Assembly (NCBI RefSeq): GCF_020885975.1
Contig: NZ_AP025183.1
Span: 2,170,001 to 2,234,000, forward strand
DNA length: 64,000 nucleotides
Direction: 5' to 3'
Origin: Flavobacterium ammonificans
Lineage (GTDB): Bacteria; Bacteroidota; Bacteroidia; Flavobacteriales; Flavobacteriaceae
Position 1 is the first letter of the stretch; each line of letters opens with the position of its first letter. This document shows positions 35,137-43,602 of this stretch, one piece after another. The translations under genes were made by a program, and so were the position numbers. The notes below the pieces were generated by a model. It saw only the letters and a program-made list of their open reading frames with translations, was not told the DNA's origin and ran no database searches.

Positions 35137-37326
35137 TTATTTGGTAAACAACAGCTCTCTGTATTTAGTCAATGTCCATAATTCATTATCAACTAATAAT
35201 TCCAACTTATCACAATGGTTTCTAATGACATCAAAATAAGGTTTAACTTTATTACAATAGGCTTCAGCCATAGCTTGAGCATCTGATAATTGGTTCGCTT
35301 TTTTTCTTTCGTTGGTCATCTCTTCTACCTTAGTATTGATTCCTTCGATATGCGCCGAAATTTGTTTGATAATTGAAATTTGTTCTTTTGAAACACTTTC
35401 GAAATCTTTCCCGAAAATTTCTTTCAATCCGCGTACATTCTCAATCAAATTATTTTGGTAACGAATAGCCGTCGGAATCACATGGTTGCGAGCAATATCT
35501 CCTAAAACTCGACCCTCAATTTGGATTTTTTTAGTATACTCTTCCAATTCAATTTCGTATCGTGCCTCAACTTCGATATGATTCATAATTCCTAATTCAG
35601 AAAATAAATCTAATGATTGCTTCGATGCTCTCGCTTTTAAGGCTTCTGGAGTTGTTTTGAAATTACTCAAACCTCTTTTAGCCGCTTCTTTTTCCCAAGC
35701 TTCACTGTATCCATCTCCCTCAAACAAGATTTTCTTAGACTGTTTGATATATTCTCTTAATACATTAAAAATAGCATCGTCTTTTTTCATGCCTTTTTCT
35801 TCAATCAAGGTATCTACCTCAATTTTAAATTGTCGCAATTGTTTTGCTACAATAGCATTTAAGGTAGTCATCGCATTGGAACAATTAGCAGACGATCCCA
35901 CCGCTCTAAATTCAAACTTATTTCCAGTAAAGGCAAATGGTGACGTTCTATTTCTATCGGTATTATCCAACATTAAGTCAGGAATTTTACCCACAACATT
36001 CAATTTTAAATCAGTTTTTTCTTCAGGAGATAATTTTCCTGTAGTAACTCCTTCTAACTCAGCTAAAACTTTAGTCAAAGAATCACCAATAAATACTGAA
36101 ATAATTGCTGGTGGAGCCTCATTAGCACCAAGTCTGTGATCGTTACTTGCTGAAGCGATAGAAGCTCTTAGTAATGATTCATTATCGTTTACCGCTTTAA
36201 TAGTATTGATAAAGAAAGTTAAAAACTGCAAATTACTCATTGGAGTTTTACTTGGACTCAATAAATTAACACCCGTATCGGTAGCCAATGACCAGTTGTT
36301 ATGTTTTCCAGAGCCATTCACGCCTTTAAAAGGTTTTTCATGAAATAGTACTTTAAAATCATGACGTTCGGCTACTTTTTCCATCACATCCATTAACAAA
36401 CAGTTGTGATCGACAGCCAAATTAGTTTCTTCAAAAATTGGTGCCAATTCAAATTGGTTTGGCGCCACTTCATTATGACGTGTTTTAACTGGAATTCCAA
36501 GCAACATACATTCTTGTTCCAAATCTCTCATATAAGTTAACGCACGAGTTGGAATAGATCCAAAATAGTGGTCATCCAATTGCTGACCTTTAGCAGATGT
36601 GTGTCCTAATAAAGTTCTACCTGTCATCATCAAATCCGGGCGAGATTTAGCCAGAGAACGATCAATTAAAAAATATTCTTGCTCCCACCCTAAAGTAGCA
36701 GTAACTTTTTTTACATTCTTATCAAAATACTTACACACCTCAGTGGCCGCATCATCCATAACGGTTAATGCTCGTAACAAAGGTGTTTTATAATCCAATG
36801 CTTCTCCCGTGTAAGAGATAAAAACAGTTGGTATACATAACGTAGTTCCAAAAATAAAAGCTGGTGAAGTTGGATCCCAGGCGGTATATCCTCTCGCTTC
36901 AAAAGTATTTCTAATTCCGCCGTTAGGAAAACTAGACGCATCTGGTTCTTGTTGTACCAATTGCGAACCACCAAACTTTTCGACAGGATCACTTCCATCG
37001 TATGAAGTTTCAAAAAAAGCATCATGCTTTTCAGCAGTAGTCCCTGTTAAAGGTTGGAACCAATGCGTATAATGAGTTACTCCTTTAGACAAAGCCCATT
37101 CTTTCATTCCCATAGCTACATAATCAGCTATTTTTCTGTCTATTTTAGTGCCGTGTTGAATTGCTCCTTGCACCGCTTTATAAGCTTCTGAAGTTAAATA
37201 CTGCTTCATTGCTTTGGAATTAAATACATTGGAACCAAAAATTACTGATTTTTTTTCAGCTTCTTCAAATTGGAAAGGCTTTCGAGTAGATGCTTCTCTA
37301 AGCGCTTGAAAACGTAGTGTTGACAT
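35137..37326 (-). CDS. glnN: Glutamine synthetase type III
   Basis: This large glutamine synthetase of 729 residues is typical of Bacteroidota and cyanobacteria (GSIII) and joins ammonia to glutamate using ATP. Conserved GSIII parts are PLTGTTAEKHDAF near residue 90, WEQEYFLID, TRHNEVAPNQFELAP, VNGSGKHNNWS and the GANEAPPAIIS segment. The frame is open to 37425, but the ATG at 37324-37326 (MSTLRFQALREA) is the family start. It is divergent from a second, unrelated-length glutamine synthetase. A matched promoter lies in the shared intergenic region. Confidence 0.95.
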   Translation of the reverse strand: MSTLRFQALREASTRKPFQFEEAEKKSVIFGSNVFNSKAMKQYLTSEAYKAVQGAIQHGTKIDRKIADYVAMGMKEWALSKGVTHYTHWFQPLTGTTAEKHDAFFETSYDGSDPVEKFGGSQLVQQEPDASSFPNGGIRNTFEARGYTAWDPTSPAFIFGTTLCIPTVFISYTGEALDYKTPLLRALTVMDDAATEVCKYFDKNVKKVTATLGWEQEYFLIDRSLAKSRPDLMMTGRTLLGHTSAKGQQLDDHYFGSIPTRALTYMRDLEQECMLLGIPVKTRHNEVAPNQFELAPIFEETNLAVDHNCLLMDVMEKVAERHDFKVLFHEKPFKGVNGSGKHNNWSLATDTGVNLLSPSKTPMSNLQFLTFFINTIKAVNDNESLLRASIASASNDHRLGANEAPPAIISVFIGDSLTKVLAELEGVTTGKLSPEEKTDLKLNVVGKIPDLMLDNTDRNRTSPFAFTGNKFEFRAVGSSANCSNAMTTLNAIVAKQLRQFKIEVDTLIEEKGMKKDDAIFNVLREYIKQSKKILFEGDGYSEAWEKEAAKRGLSNFKTTPEALKARASKQSLDLFSELGIMNHIEVEARYEIELEEYTKKIQIEGRVLGDIARNHVIPTAIRYQNNLIENVRGLKEIFGKDFESVSKEQISIIKQISAHIEGINTKVEEMTNERKKANQLSDAQAMAEAYCNKVKPYFDVIRNHCDKLELLVDNELWTLTKYRELLFTK

Positions 37327-37369
37327 GTTTATAATTTTAAGTAATGAGAATTCTTTTTCACTTACATAG

Positions 37370-37400
37370 CAAATATAATAATATAATTTAAGTGATACAA
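37370..37400 (-). promoter_or_regulatory. Promoter of the GSIII gene
   Basis: On the minus strand TTG (37398-37400) and TATATTTG (37370-37377) are 20 nt apart, an exact fit to the Bacteroidota pattern. The leader is about 40 nt. Confidence 0.6.
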
Positions 37401-37432
37401 TTGCGAATTTATATTTTATTGCCATATAAAAT

Positions 37433-37450
37433 TATATTTTTTAAAATATA
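37433..37450. promoter_or_regulatory. Palindrome in the glutamine synthetase divergent region
   Basis: TATATTTT and AAAATATA form an 8-bp inverted repeat with a 2-nt centre, upstream of both glutamine synthetase promoters. Two C-tracts (CCCCC at about 37451-37455 and again near 37504-37508) lie close by. It may be a shared nitrogen-control site; that is inference. Confidence 0.3.
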
Positions 37451-37512
37451 CCCCCACTAAATTGAGGTTATGTGAAAAGTATATATTTAAAAAATAAAAA
37501 ACACCCCCTTTT

Positions 37513-37543
37513 TTTTACCACTTAAAAAAAATAATTAAATTTG
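37513..37543 (+). promoter_or_regulatory. Promoter of the second glutamine synthetase gene
   Basis: TAAATTTG at 37536-37543 matches the -7 consensus. A T-rich -33-like element (37513-37516) is 19 nt upstream. The leader would be about 30 nt. Confidence 0.55.
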
Positions 37544-37580
37544 CATCTACTTTAGAACAACACATTTAAATCAGATTATC

Positions 37581-38597
37581 ATGGCAAAAATTAAATTAGA
37601 ATACCTTTGGTTAGATGGATACGAACCAACACAGAACTTAAGAAGTAAAACAAAAGTTGAAGAACACGAGAATTTTCAAGGAACTTTAGCTGAACTAAGC
37701 AATTGGTCTTTTGATGGTTCGTCAACCAAGCAAGCTGAAGGTGGTTCTTCAGATTGTCTTTTAGTTCCTGTTGCTATTTATCCAGATCCAACTCGTGTTA
37801 ATGGCTATTTAGTTATGTCAGAAGTTATGTATGCTGACGGTACGCCGCACCCTTCTAATGGTAGAGCAACTATCGACGACGAAGATGACGATTTCTGGTT
37901 TGGTTTTGAACAAGAATATTTCATCATGGATACTAAAACGTTATTGCCTTTAGGATTCCCTGTTGGAGGTTACCCTGCACCACAAGGTATGTATTACTGT
38001 TCTGTTGGCGGAAAAAATACTCACGGAAGAAAATTAGTTGAAGAGCATGCTGATTTATGTATTGCTGCTGGAATTAACTTCGAAGGAATTAACCAAGAAG
38101 TAGCTTGTGGACAATGGGAATTCCAATTGTTTGCTAAAGGAGCTAAAAAAGCAGGTGATGAAATTTGGGTTGCTAGATACTTATTAGATCGTTTGACTGA
38201 AAAATACGGTTACTATATTGAATACCACCCAAAACCTCTTGGTGACACCGATTGGAATGGTTCTGGTATGCACGCTAACTTCTCCAATACTGTTTTAAGA
38301 ACTTGTGGAGATCAAGCTACTTATGAAAGAATCTGCGAGGCTTTCCGTCCAGTTACTAAAGAACACATAGCTGTTTATGGTGCTTATAACGATTTACGTT
38401 TAACAGGTAAACACGAAACTGCTTCAATCCACGATTTCTCATACGGAGTATCTGATAGAGGAGCTTCAATTCGTATTCCATTAATCACTGTTCAAAAAGG
38501 TTGGAAAGGTTGGTTAGAAGATAGAAGACCGGCTTCAAACGGAGACCCATATAAAATTGCTGCTAGAATTATCAAAACTGTTAAATCGGCTTTGTAA
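37581..38597 (+). CDS. Glutamine synthetase, short eukaryote-like (GSII) type
   Basis: This 338-residue glutamine synthetase is much shorter than GSI or GSIII. It has the beta-grasp N-terminus (LEYLWLDGYEPTQNLRSKTK), WSFDGSSTKQAEGGSSD (47-63), the FGFEQEYFIMD-like catalytic strand (WFGFEQEYF), GINQEVACGQWEFQ, and the GSGMHANFS ATP-binding loop. It resembles eukaryotic GSII and the short GS found in many Bacteroidota. It has its own promoter and terminator. Having both forms side by side allows separate control of ammonia assimilation. Confidence 0.93.
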   Translation: MAKIKLEYLWLDGYEPTQNLRSKTKVEEHENFQGTLAELSNWSFDGSSTKQAEGGSSDCLLVPVAIYPDPTRVNGYLVMSEVMYADGTPHPSNGRATIDDEDDDFWFGFEQEYFIMDTKTLLPLGFPVGGYPAPQGMYYCSVGGKNTHGRKLVEEHADLCIAAGINFEGINQEVACGQWEFQLFAKGAKKAGDEIWVARYLLDRLTEKYGYYIEYHPKPLGDTDWNGSGMHANFSNTVLRTCGDQATYERICEAFRPVTKEHIAVYGAYNDLRLTGKHETASIHDFSYGVSDRGASIRIPLITVQKGWKGWLEDRRPASNGDPYKIAARIIKTVKSAL

Positions 38598-38615
38598 TCT
38601 ATTCCCAATTATATT

Positions 38616-38648
38616 AAAAAAGTGCCTTTCAAAAGAAGGTACTTTTTT
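38616..38648 (+). terminator. Terminator of the short glutamine synthetase gene
   Basis: A hairpin (about 38618-38628 and 38635-38645) with a G-T pair and a 6- to 7-nt loop is followed by eight T. Confidence 0.85.
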
Positions 38649-38696
38649 TTGTGCTAAATTTTCAAACTCCTGTCTTTTAAAATCCTATAAAAACCT

Positions 38697-38704
38697 TATT
38701 TTTG
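38697..38704 (+). promoter_or_regulatory. Candidate -7 element directly before the DUF1543 gene
   Basis: TATTTTTG ends 5 nt before the ATG at 38710, so the mRNA would be leaderless or nearly so. A weak TTTT (38675-38678) is 18 nt upstream. Confidence 0.45.
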
Positions 38705-38709
38705 TTTTT

Positions 38710-39273
38710 ATGACAAATGCATTAAAATTATATATGGTTATGCTGGGATGTACTCCCAAAGGCCGTTTTACAGAACAACATGATATATTTTTCGGCATAG
38801 GAAATTCTCTCAAAGAATTAGTGCCGCACATGAAATCTTTTTGGCCTGAAGCCAAAGGCAAAATTCATATCGATGCATGGCGAGAAGTTACAACTGTAGA
38901 TGGTTTTTCGATAACTATCGAACCTAAAAATGCATCAACAACTAAAGACCAATTATTCTTTATAAATCTAGGAGGGTACAAAGAAAATGAATTTGAAGAA
39001 TACCATTATAAAACACTAGCAGTTGCCGGAAGTCTAGGGTTAGCCTCAAAAGTTGCCAAAACCACTACCTTTTACAAACACTATAGTTTTGAAGGTGCCA
39101 CCTCTCATATTGACGATAAGTACGGAATTGATGTAGACGATATTTATAATGTAGCAGATATTTTAGCTCCCATTTTTAAAGACCATTATTCTTTAAAAAT
39201 AACTCTATCAGAAGTTCCTTTACCAGAAGATGTTCAGCATATTGGATATTTAAAAATAGACAAGATTGTATAA
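38710..39273 (+). CDS. DUF1543 family protein
   Basis: This soluble protein of 187 residues matches DUF1543, starting MTNALKLYMVMLGCTPKGR and containing HMKSFWPEAKGKIHIDAWREV (shown in part as KGKIHIDAWREV). The family occurs in scattered bacteria and has no known function. The frame is open to 38557, but that would overlap the glutamine synthetase end; the ATG at 38710 lies just after a -7 element. It is monocistronic with a strong terminator. Confidence 0.82.
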   Translation: MTNALKLYMVMLGCTPKGRFTEQHDIFFGIGNSLKELVPHMKSFWPEAKGKIHIDAWREVTTVDGFSITIEPKNASTTKDQLFFINLGGYKENEFEEYHYKTLAVAGSLGLASKVAKTTTFYKHYSFEGATSHIDDKYGIDVDDIYNVADILAPIFKDHYSLKITLSEVPLPEDVQHIGYLKIDKIV

Positions 39274-39276
39274 AAT

Positions 39277-39310
39277 TAAAAAGACCTTTCAGTGAAAGGT
39301 CTTTTTTTTT
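39277..39310. terminator. Bidirectional rho-independent terminator
   Basis: A stem of about 13 bp (AAAAAGACCTTTC on the left arm) with a very short loop lies between the convergent DUF1543 and esterase genes, with A and T runs on the two sides. Confidence 0.92.
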
Positions 39311-40172
39311 ATTTTACAATAGATTGTTGATTGCCTCTAAGAATTTTATCGAAAAACAAAACATGATAAGGCAATGCATTTTCCCAATATTCCCATGTAT
39401 GTGCACCTGGACGTTCCGTATAATCGTGAGGTACTTTTTGATACACCAATCGGCGATGTAACTCACGGTTGGTTTCAATTAAAAAATCATCCACACCACA
39501 ATCTAAAATTAAAGGGAGTTGGTTGTTTTTCATTTTATCTACCATTCCTAAGACAGCATTGGAACTAAATAGATCAGGGGAAGGATTGATTCCAAAAACA
39601 GGTTCAATCAATTTTAAAATACCGTCTTTAGGCTCTCTATTTAACATCGTACTCATATCGGCAACTCCACTCATACTTCCTGCGGCACAAAATAAATCAG
39701 GATGCTTTGTTGCAAGCGATAGAGCACCATGTCCTCCCATTGAAAGCCCCGTAATTACACGTCCTTTTTTATCTTTAATTGTTCTGTAGCTAGCATCAAT
39801 TTTTTGAATTACCTCTTGAGTAATATAAGTTTCAAACTGGCTCCCCTTATTTACTGGACTATCCAAATAAAAACTAAAGGTTTCACCTTCAGGCATCACT
39901 ATAATAATATTATATTGATCTGATAAATTTTGAATTAACGATTTATTTGGAGTTTTGGACAACCAATCTGAAAAATGTCCATACGCTCCATGTAATAAAT
40001 AGAGAACCGGAAAATTGGTTTTAGATTTAGCATACGCATTAGGCAAAACTACTGCTGCTTTATAGGTTTTATTCATTGCCAAACTAGGTATTTTAAGCGT
40101 ATCTACCACAGCGGCATAAGAAACAATCACATTAAGCAAAAAGAATAAAAGGAATAAATAGATTTTTTTCAT
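39309..40172 (-). CDS. Exported esterase (esterase D / feruloyl-esterase-like)
   Basis: This alpha/beta hydrolase of 287 residues has a signal peptide (1-20, MKKIYLFLLFFLLNVIVSYA). The oxyanion motif is LLHGAYG (59-65). The nucleophile S144 is in TGLSMGGHGA, and the likely acid D228 or D229 (GVDD) and base H258 (PGAHTWEYW) follow. The family covers S-formylglutathione hydrolase, feruloyl esterases and mycolyltransferase-like enzymes; the natural substrate here is unknown. The frame is open to 40253, but the ATG at 40170-40172 sits on the signal peptide. Confidence 0.86.
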   Translation of the reverse strand: MKKIYLFLLFFLLNVIVSYAAVVDTLKIPSLAMNKTYKAAVVLPNAYAKSKTNFPVLYLLHGAYGHFSDWLSKTPNKSLIQNLSDQYNIIIVMPEGETFSFYLDSPVNKGSQFETYITQEVIQKIDASYRTIKDKKGRVITGLSMGGHGALSLATKHPDLFCAAGSMSGVADMSTMLNREPKDGILKLIEPVFGINPSPDLFSSNAVLGMVDKMKNNQLPLILDCGVDDFLIETNRELHRRLVYQKVPHDYTERPGAHTWEYWENALPYHVLFFDKILRGNQQSIVK

Positions 40173-40404
40173 CTTATTTAATTTAGGTTTTAGATTAGGC
40201 CTTTCCAAAAAATCCAAAAAGCAGTATAGCAATATGAAAATTTTGAACTGCAATTTACACTATTTTTAAAAGAGAAAGTACCATTGATTACTAATTCTAA
40301 AAAAGAGAGTAACATACGATTAAAAAATTAAAAAACTTAACTAAACACCAACAAACAAATAACAAAAAGTTAACACAATAGTAGTCAATGTTATATGATC
40401 TTTG

Positions 40405-40490
40405 TTGATATAATAAACTGGTTATTTATTATATTGGTTTTGGTTAGTTTTTTAAATGCCGATTACTTTGGGGAGTAATCGGCATTTTTT
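40405..40490 (+). ncRNA. Candidate small RNA
   Basis: The plus-strand segment between a near-consensus -7 element and a strong intrinsic terminator contains no convincing ORF. No plus-strand gene needs this terminator, since the gene before it ends at its own terminator at 39277-39310. The exact start (about 40405-40412) is a guess, and no known RNA family is recognised. Confidence 0.4.
40454..40490 (+). terminator. Orphan plus-strand intrinsic terminator
   Basis: A perfect 14-bp stem (40454-40467 and 40474-40487) with loop TTGGGG is followed by six T at 40485-40490. On the minus strand the stem is followed by A, not U, so it does not suit the hydrolase gene that ends at 40493. Confidence 0.85.
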
Positions 40491-40492
40491 AT

Positions 40493-41278
40493 TTATCGAT
40501 TAACCTTAATAAAGGAAAGTACTTTAGCATTAAACACATTAGGTTGCTCTACATTAACAACATGTCCTGAATTCTGAATTACACATAGTTGAGAACTTCG
40601 GTAATGAGTTTGCACTACTTTACGCACTGAAGGTAAAAACATATAATCTTCTTCTCCCATGACATACAAAGTAGGGATATTCAATTCTACTTGGCGAAAC
40701 CATCGCAAAACCGGATTAATTTCGGCAGTTAATTTGAACCATTTAATGAATTCTTTTTGGTACAATTTTTTCGCTTCGTTAATAAACAGAATTCGAGATT
40801 GCTTGTGATTCTTATTCGGCATTATTACAAAGGCAAAAAAGCGATACAATACTAAATAAGGCAAAATATATTTAAACACATTTCCCACAAACATTAAAAT
40901 TTGAGAACGGAAATTCATTTTAAGAATAGCACCACCCATAATCATGCTTTGCACGCGTTCTGGGTACATTTCAGCCAACTGGCGAATTAAAATTGTACCC
41001 AATGAAATTCCTACGAAATGTGATTTCTGTATTCGTAAATGATCCAATACTTCTAGAATGTCATTGGCAAGTGCCGAAAATGTATATTTTTGTTTGAAAG
41101 CCTTTTTTAAATTGGTTTTCGACTCTCCATGTCCTCGTAAATCCAACAACAATACATTATATTCTTTTTGAAAATCACGAATTTGTTTGAACCATATAGA
41201 CGAACTGCCACCTGCCCCATGGACAAAAGTCACCCATTGGTCACTATCTTTATTTTCGTAAATGGTAAAATTAATCAA
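40493..41278 (-). CDS. Alpha/beta hydrolase
   Basis: This 261-residue hydrolase without a signal peptide has the oxyanion motif FVHGAGGSSSIW (18-29), LLDLRGHGES (44-53), nucleophile S92 in GISLGTI, and the terminal His in NSGHVVNVEQP. The overall look is that of the MenH / BioH / esterase group. The substrate cannot be told. It starts 41 nt downstream of pyrF, on the same strand. Confidence 0.85.
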   Translation of the reverse strand: MINFTIYENKDSDQWVTFVHGAGGSSSIWFKQIRDFQKEYNVLLLDLRGHGESKTNLKKAFKQKYTFSALANDILEVLDHLRIQKSHFVGISLGTILIRQLAEMYPERVQSMIMGGAILKMNFRSQILMFVGNVFKYILPYLVLYRFFAFVIMPNKNHKQSRILFINEAKKLYQKEFIKWFKLTAEINPVLRWFRQVELNIPTLYVMGEEDYMFLPSVRKVVQTHYRSSQLCVIQNSGHVVNVEQPNVFNAKVLSFIKVNR

Positions 41279-41318
41279 GGATCTATTTTTTTTGTAAATA
41301 TAGAAATAAAAAAATAGC

Positions 41319-42131
41319 TTAACTCAAAATAGCCATCATTTCTTGCTGCATTTGTAAGGCTACAGCTCTTGCTTTTTCAGCAAAATCAATTCCATTTGAA
41401 GCATAAATAATCGCTCTCGACGAATTAATCAACAATCCCACATTAGCATTCATTCCGTATTTACAAACCTCAGATAGGCTTCCTCCTTGCGCTCCTACTC
41501 CAGGAACTAACAAGAAACTGTCCGGAACTATTTTTCTAATCTCGGTGAAATATTCTGCTTTGGTTGCACCCACAACATACATCAAGTTGTGACTGTTTTT
41601 CCAAGATTTGGATGTTTCCAAAACTTGTTTGTACAATTCAGTTCCATTCACATTCAAAGTTTGAAAATCAAACGCTCCTTCGTTAGAAGTCAAGGCCAAC
41701 ATAATTGTATGTTTGTATTCAAAGGCTAAAAATGGTTCTACCGAATCTTTTCCCATATAGGGCGCCACAGTAACCGAATCAAAATTCAAATCTTCAAAAA
41801 ATGCTTTGGCATACATCGAAGACGTATTCCCAATATCGCCTCTTTTAGCATCGGCAATGGTGAAAATAGCTGGGTAGTTTTCGTTGATATAACGGATAGT
41901 TTTTTCTAACGACAACCAACCTTTAATTCCATAAGCTTCGTAAAAAGCGGTGTTGGGTTTATACGAAACTGCTAAATCGTGCGTCGCATCAATAATGGCT
42001 TTGTTGAATTCAAAAATCGGATCTTCAGTTTCTAATAAATGCTGCGGAATCTTATTCAAATCCACATCCAAACCTACACATAGGAATGATTTTTTGAGTT
42101 GAATTTGGTCAATTAATTGTTGTGTTGTCAT
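41319..42131 (-). CDS. pyrF: Orotidine-5'-phosphate decarboxylase (type 2)
   Basis: This 270-residue enzyme makes UMP from OMP, the last step of pyrimidine synthesis. The catalytic tetrad sequence is DAKRGDIGN (94-102, with D94, K96 and D99). Length and sequence fit the type 2 (long) PyrF found in Bacteroidota and mycobacteria. A pair of GCAAAGTTCGC repeats lies upstream of the start. It is followed by the alpha/beta hydrolase gene, with which it may share a transcript. Confidence 0.95.
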   Translation of the reverse strand: MTTQQLIDQIQLKKSFLCVGLDVDLNKIPQHLLETEDPIFEFNKAIIDATHDLAVSYKPNTAFYEAYGIKGWLSLEKTIRYINENYPAIFTIADAKRGDIGNTSSMYAKAFFEDLNFDSVTVAPYMGKDSVEPFLAFEYKHTIMLALTSNEGAFDFQTLNVNGTELYKQVLETSKSWKNSHNLMYVVGATKAEYFTEIRKIVPDSFLLVPGVGAQGGSLSEVCKYGMNANVGLLINSSRAIIYASNGIDFAEKARAVALQMQQEMMAILS

Positions 42132-42147
42132 TGTTGTGAGTTTAAAC

Positions 42148-42179
42148 GCAAAGTTCGCAAAGTTTTTTGCAAAGTTCGC
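42148..42179. repeat. Two direct repeats of GCAAAGTTCGC upstream of pyrF
   Basis: GCAAAGTTCGC occurs at 42148-42158 and 42169-42179, with a further AAAGTT between them. I recall similar GCAAAGTTCGC-type strings between flavobacterial genes, so this may be a remnant of a dispersed short repeat and not an operator. Confidence 0.5.
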
Positions 42180-42189
42180 GATATGTTTT

Positions 42190-42228
42190 AAAAAAAAATG
42201 CCAAACTTAATTCTAGTATGGCATTTGA
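42190..42228 (-). terminator. Terminator of prfA
   Basis: AAATGCCA (42196-42203) and TGGCATTT (42219-42226) pair, and on the minus strand the stem is followed by a run of U. Confidence 0.75.
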
Positions 42229-42317
42229 TTTATTCTAAACTTAATTTTTATTGTTTTGATTATCAGAGATAATTTTAAAATCATCTTAATCCTTTAATCT
42301 GTGGCAAACCAATTAGA

Positions 42318-43394
42318 CTAAAAAACTTCACTAGCTTCTTTCAGTTTCTCAGTATTGTTTACTAATTGCAATTCGTCAACAATTTTCTGAATATCGCCAT
42401 TCATAATATTTCCTAAATCATACAAAGTCAATCCTATTCGGTGATCCGTTACACGACCTTGTGCATAATTGTAAGTACGAATTTTAGCAGAACGGTCACC
42501 TGAACTTACTTGAGAAGTACGCTTAGACGCATCTTCTTCTTGTTTCTTAGCCAATTCCATTTCGTACAAACGAGAACGCAAAACCGTTAACGCCTTATCT
42601 TTATTTTTATGTTGCGATTTCTGATCTTGACATTGTGCTACCAATCCAGTTGGAATGTGTGTCAAACGTACTGCAGATTTTGTCGTATTTACCGATTGTC
42701 CACCAGGCCCTGACGAACAGAAGAAATCCACACGAACATCATTCATATCAATTTGTACATCAAACTCTTCCGCTTCTGGTAACACCATTACTGTAGCTGC
42801 CGATGTGTGTACACGTCCTTGAGTCTCAGTTTGTGGCACACGTTGTACACGGTGAACTCCTGCTTCAAACTTCAACGTACCGTAAACATCTTCACCAGTG
42901 ACTTCAAAGATAACCTCTTTAAATCCACCCGAAGTTCCTTCGTTCATATCTACAACCGATGTTCTCCAGCCTCTACCCTCACAATATTTAGTGTACATAC
43001 GGAACAAATCTCCTGCAAAAATACTCGCCTCATCTCCACCGGTTCCAGCACGAACCTCTACCATTACATTTTTAGCATCTTCAGGATCTTTAGGGATCAA
43101 CATGAATTTGATTTCTTCTTCTAGTTCTGGCAAACGCTCTTTAGCTTCATCCAATTGCATTTTGGCCATTTCTACCATTTCAGCATCAGATCCATCCGAA
43201 ATTATTTCGTTGGCTTCATCAATATTAGCCATTAACAAAACATACTCGTCGCGTTTCTCGGCCAAGGCTTTCAAGCCTTTATATTCTTGATTCAATTGCA
43301 CATAACGCTTCTGATCTGAAATTACATCAGGTTGAATAATCAAATCCGAAATCTCATCGAAACGTTGCTTTACTATTTGAAGTCTATCTAACAT
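42318..43394 (-). CDS. prfA: Peptide chain release factor 1
   Basis: This 358-residue class I release factor recognises UAA and UAG. The catalytic GGQ is at 231-233 in [10 protein letters not shown], which triggers peptide release in the ribosome. A coiled N-terminal domain comes first. Length is standard. The gene is monocistronic, with a terminator after the stop, and is divergent from a small lipoprotein gene. Confidence 0.97.
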   Translation of the reverse strand: MLDRLQIVKQRFDEISDLIIQPDVISDQKRYVQLNQEYKGLKALAEKRDEYVLLMANIDEANEIISDGSDAEMVEMAKMQLDEAKERLPELEEEIKFMLIPKDPEDAKNVMVEVRAGTGGDEASIFAGDLFRMYTKYCEGRGWRTSVVDMNEGTSGGFKEVIFEVTGEDVYGTLKFEAGVHRVQRVPQTETQGRVHTSAATVMVLPEAEEFDVQIDMNDVRVDFFCSSGPGGQSVNTTKSAVRLTHIPTGLVAQCQDQKSQHKNKDKALTVLRSRLYEMELAKKQEEDASKRTSQVSSGDRSAKIRTYNYAQGRVTDHRIGLTLYDLGNIMNGDIQKIVDELQLVNNTEKLKEASEVF

Positions 43395-43417
43395 CTTATT
43401 TTTCCTTTATTGGACGG

Positions 43418-43425
43418 CAAAAATA
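43418..43425 (-). promoter_or_regulatory. Candidate -7 element of prfA
   Basis: Minus-strand TATTTTTG fits TAnnTTTG, 23 nt before the prfA start. No clear -33 partner. Confidence 0.4.
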
Positions 43426-43461
43426 CAAAAAAGATTGCATAATTAATTTCCGAATTTCAGA

Positions 43462-43544
43462 TTTTTTAGGAGCTAGTTCCAGCTGTACGCTATATCTGTA
43501 TCGGCGAACCCCGCCGCTACAGGATGCCGCTATCATCTGGGCTA
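43462..43544 (+). repeat. Dispersed variable-hairpin repeat, copy 1
   Basis: This 83-bp non-coding element shares end blocks with the one at 55502-55627 (opposite strand): AGGAGCT near the start, GCTNTATCT next, the 11-nt AGGATGCCGCT (43521-43531), and ATCAN4CTA-like ends. Its middle forms a hairpin (43496-43522) with CTGTA and CGGCG arms pairing with CGCCG and TACAG. The central sequence differs from copy 2. It is unusually GC-rich for the region. Confidence 0.65.
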
Positions 43545-43602
43545 ATTCAAATCTTTTTCATAATATTGTATTCGTTTCAACAACACTTTTAAATTCAACA
43601 AA

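Larger units (their letters stand above)
40173..40492 (+). other. Intergenic region of 320 bp holding a candidate small RNA
   Basis: This region has no coding frame of note and is AT-rich. On the plus strand GATCTTTG at 40397-40404 is one base from the -7 consensus, and an orphan terminator follows at 40454-40490. A transcript of roughly 80-90 nt could run between them. Confidence 0.45.

Noticed and set aside
35657..36139. 160-codon antisense frame within the GSIII gene
   Set aside because: It has no family resemblance, promoter or start context, and it lies fully inside a well-supported conserved gene.
40493..41278. Terminator at 40454-40490 as the end of the alpha/beta hydrolase gene
   Set aside because: On the minus strand the stem is followed by an A-rich stretch and not U, so it is oriented for the plus strand.
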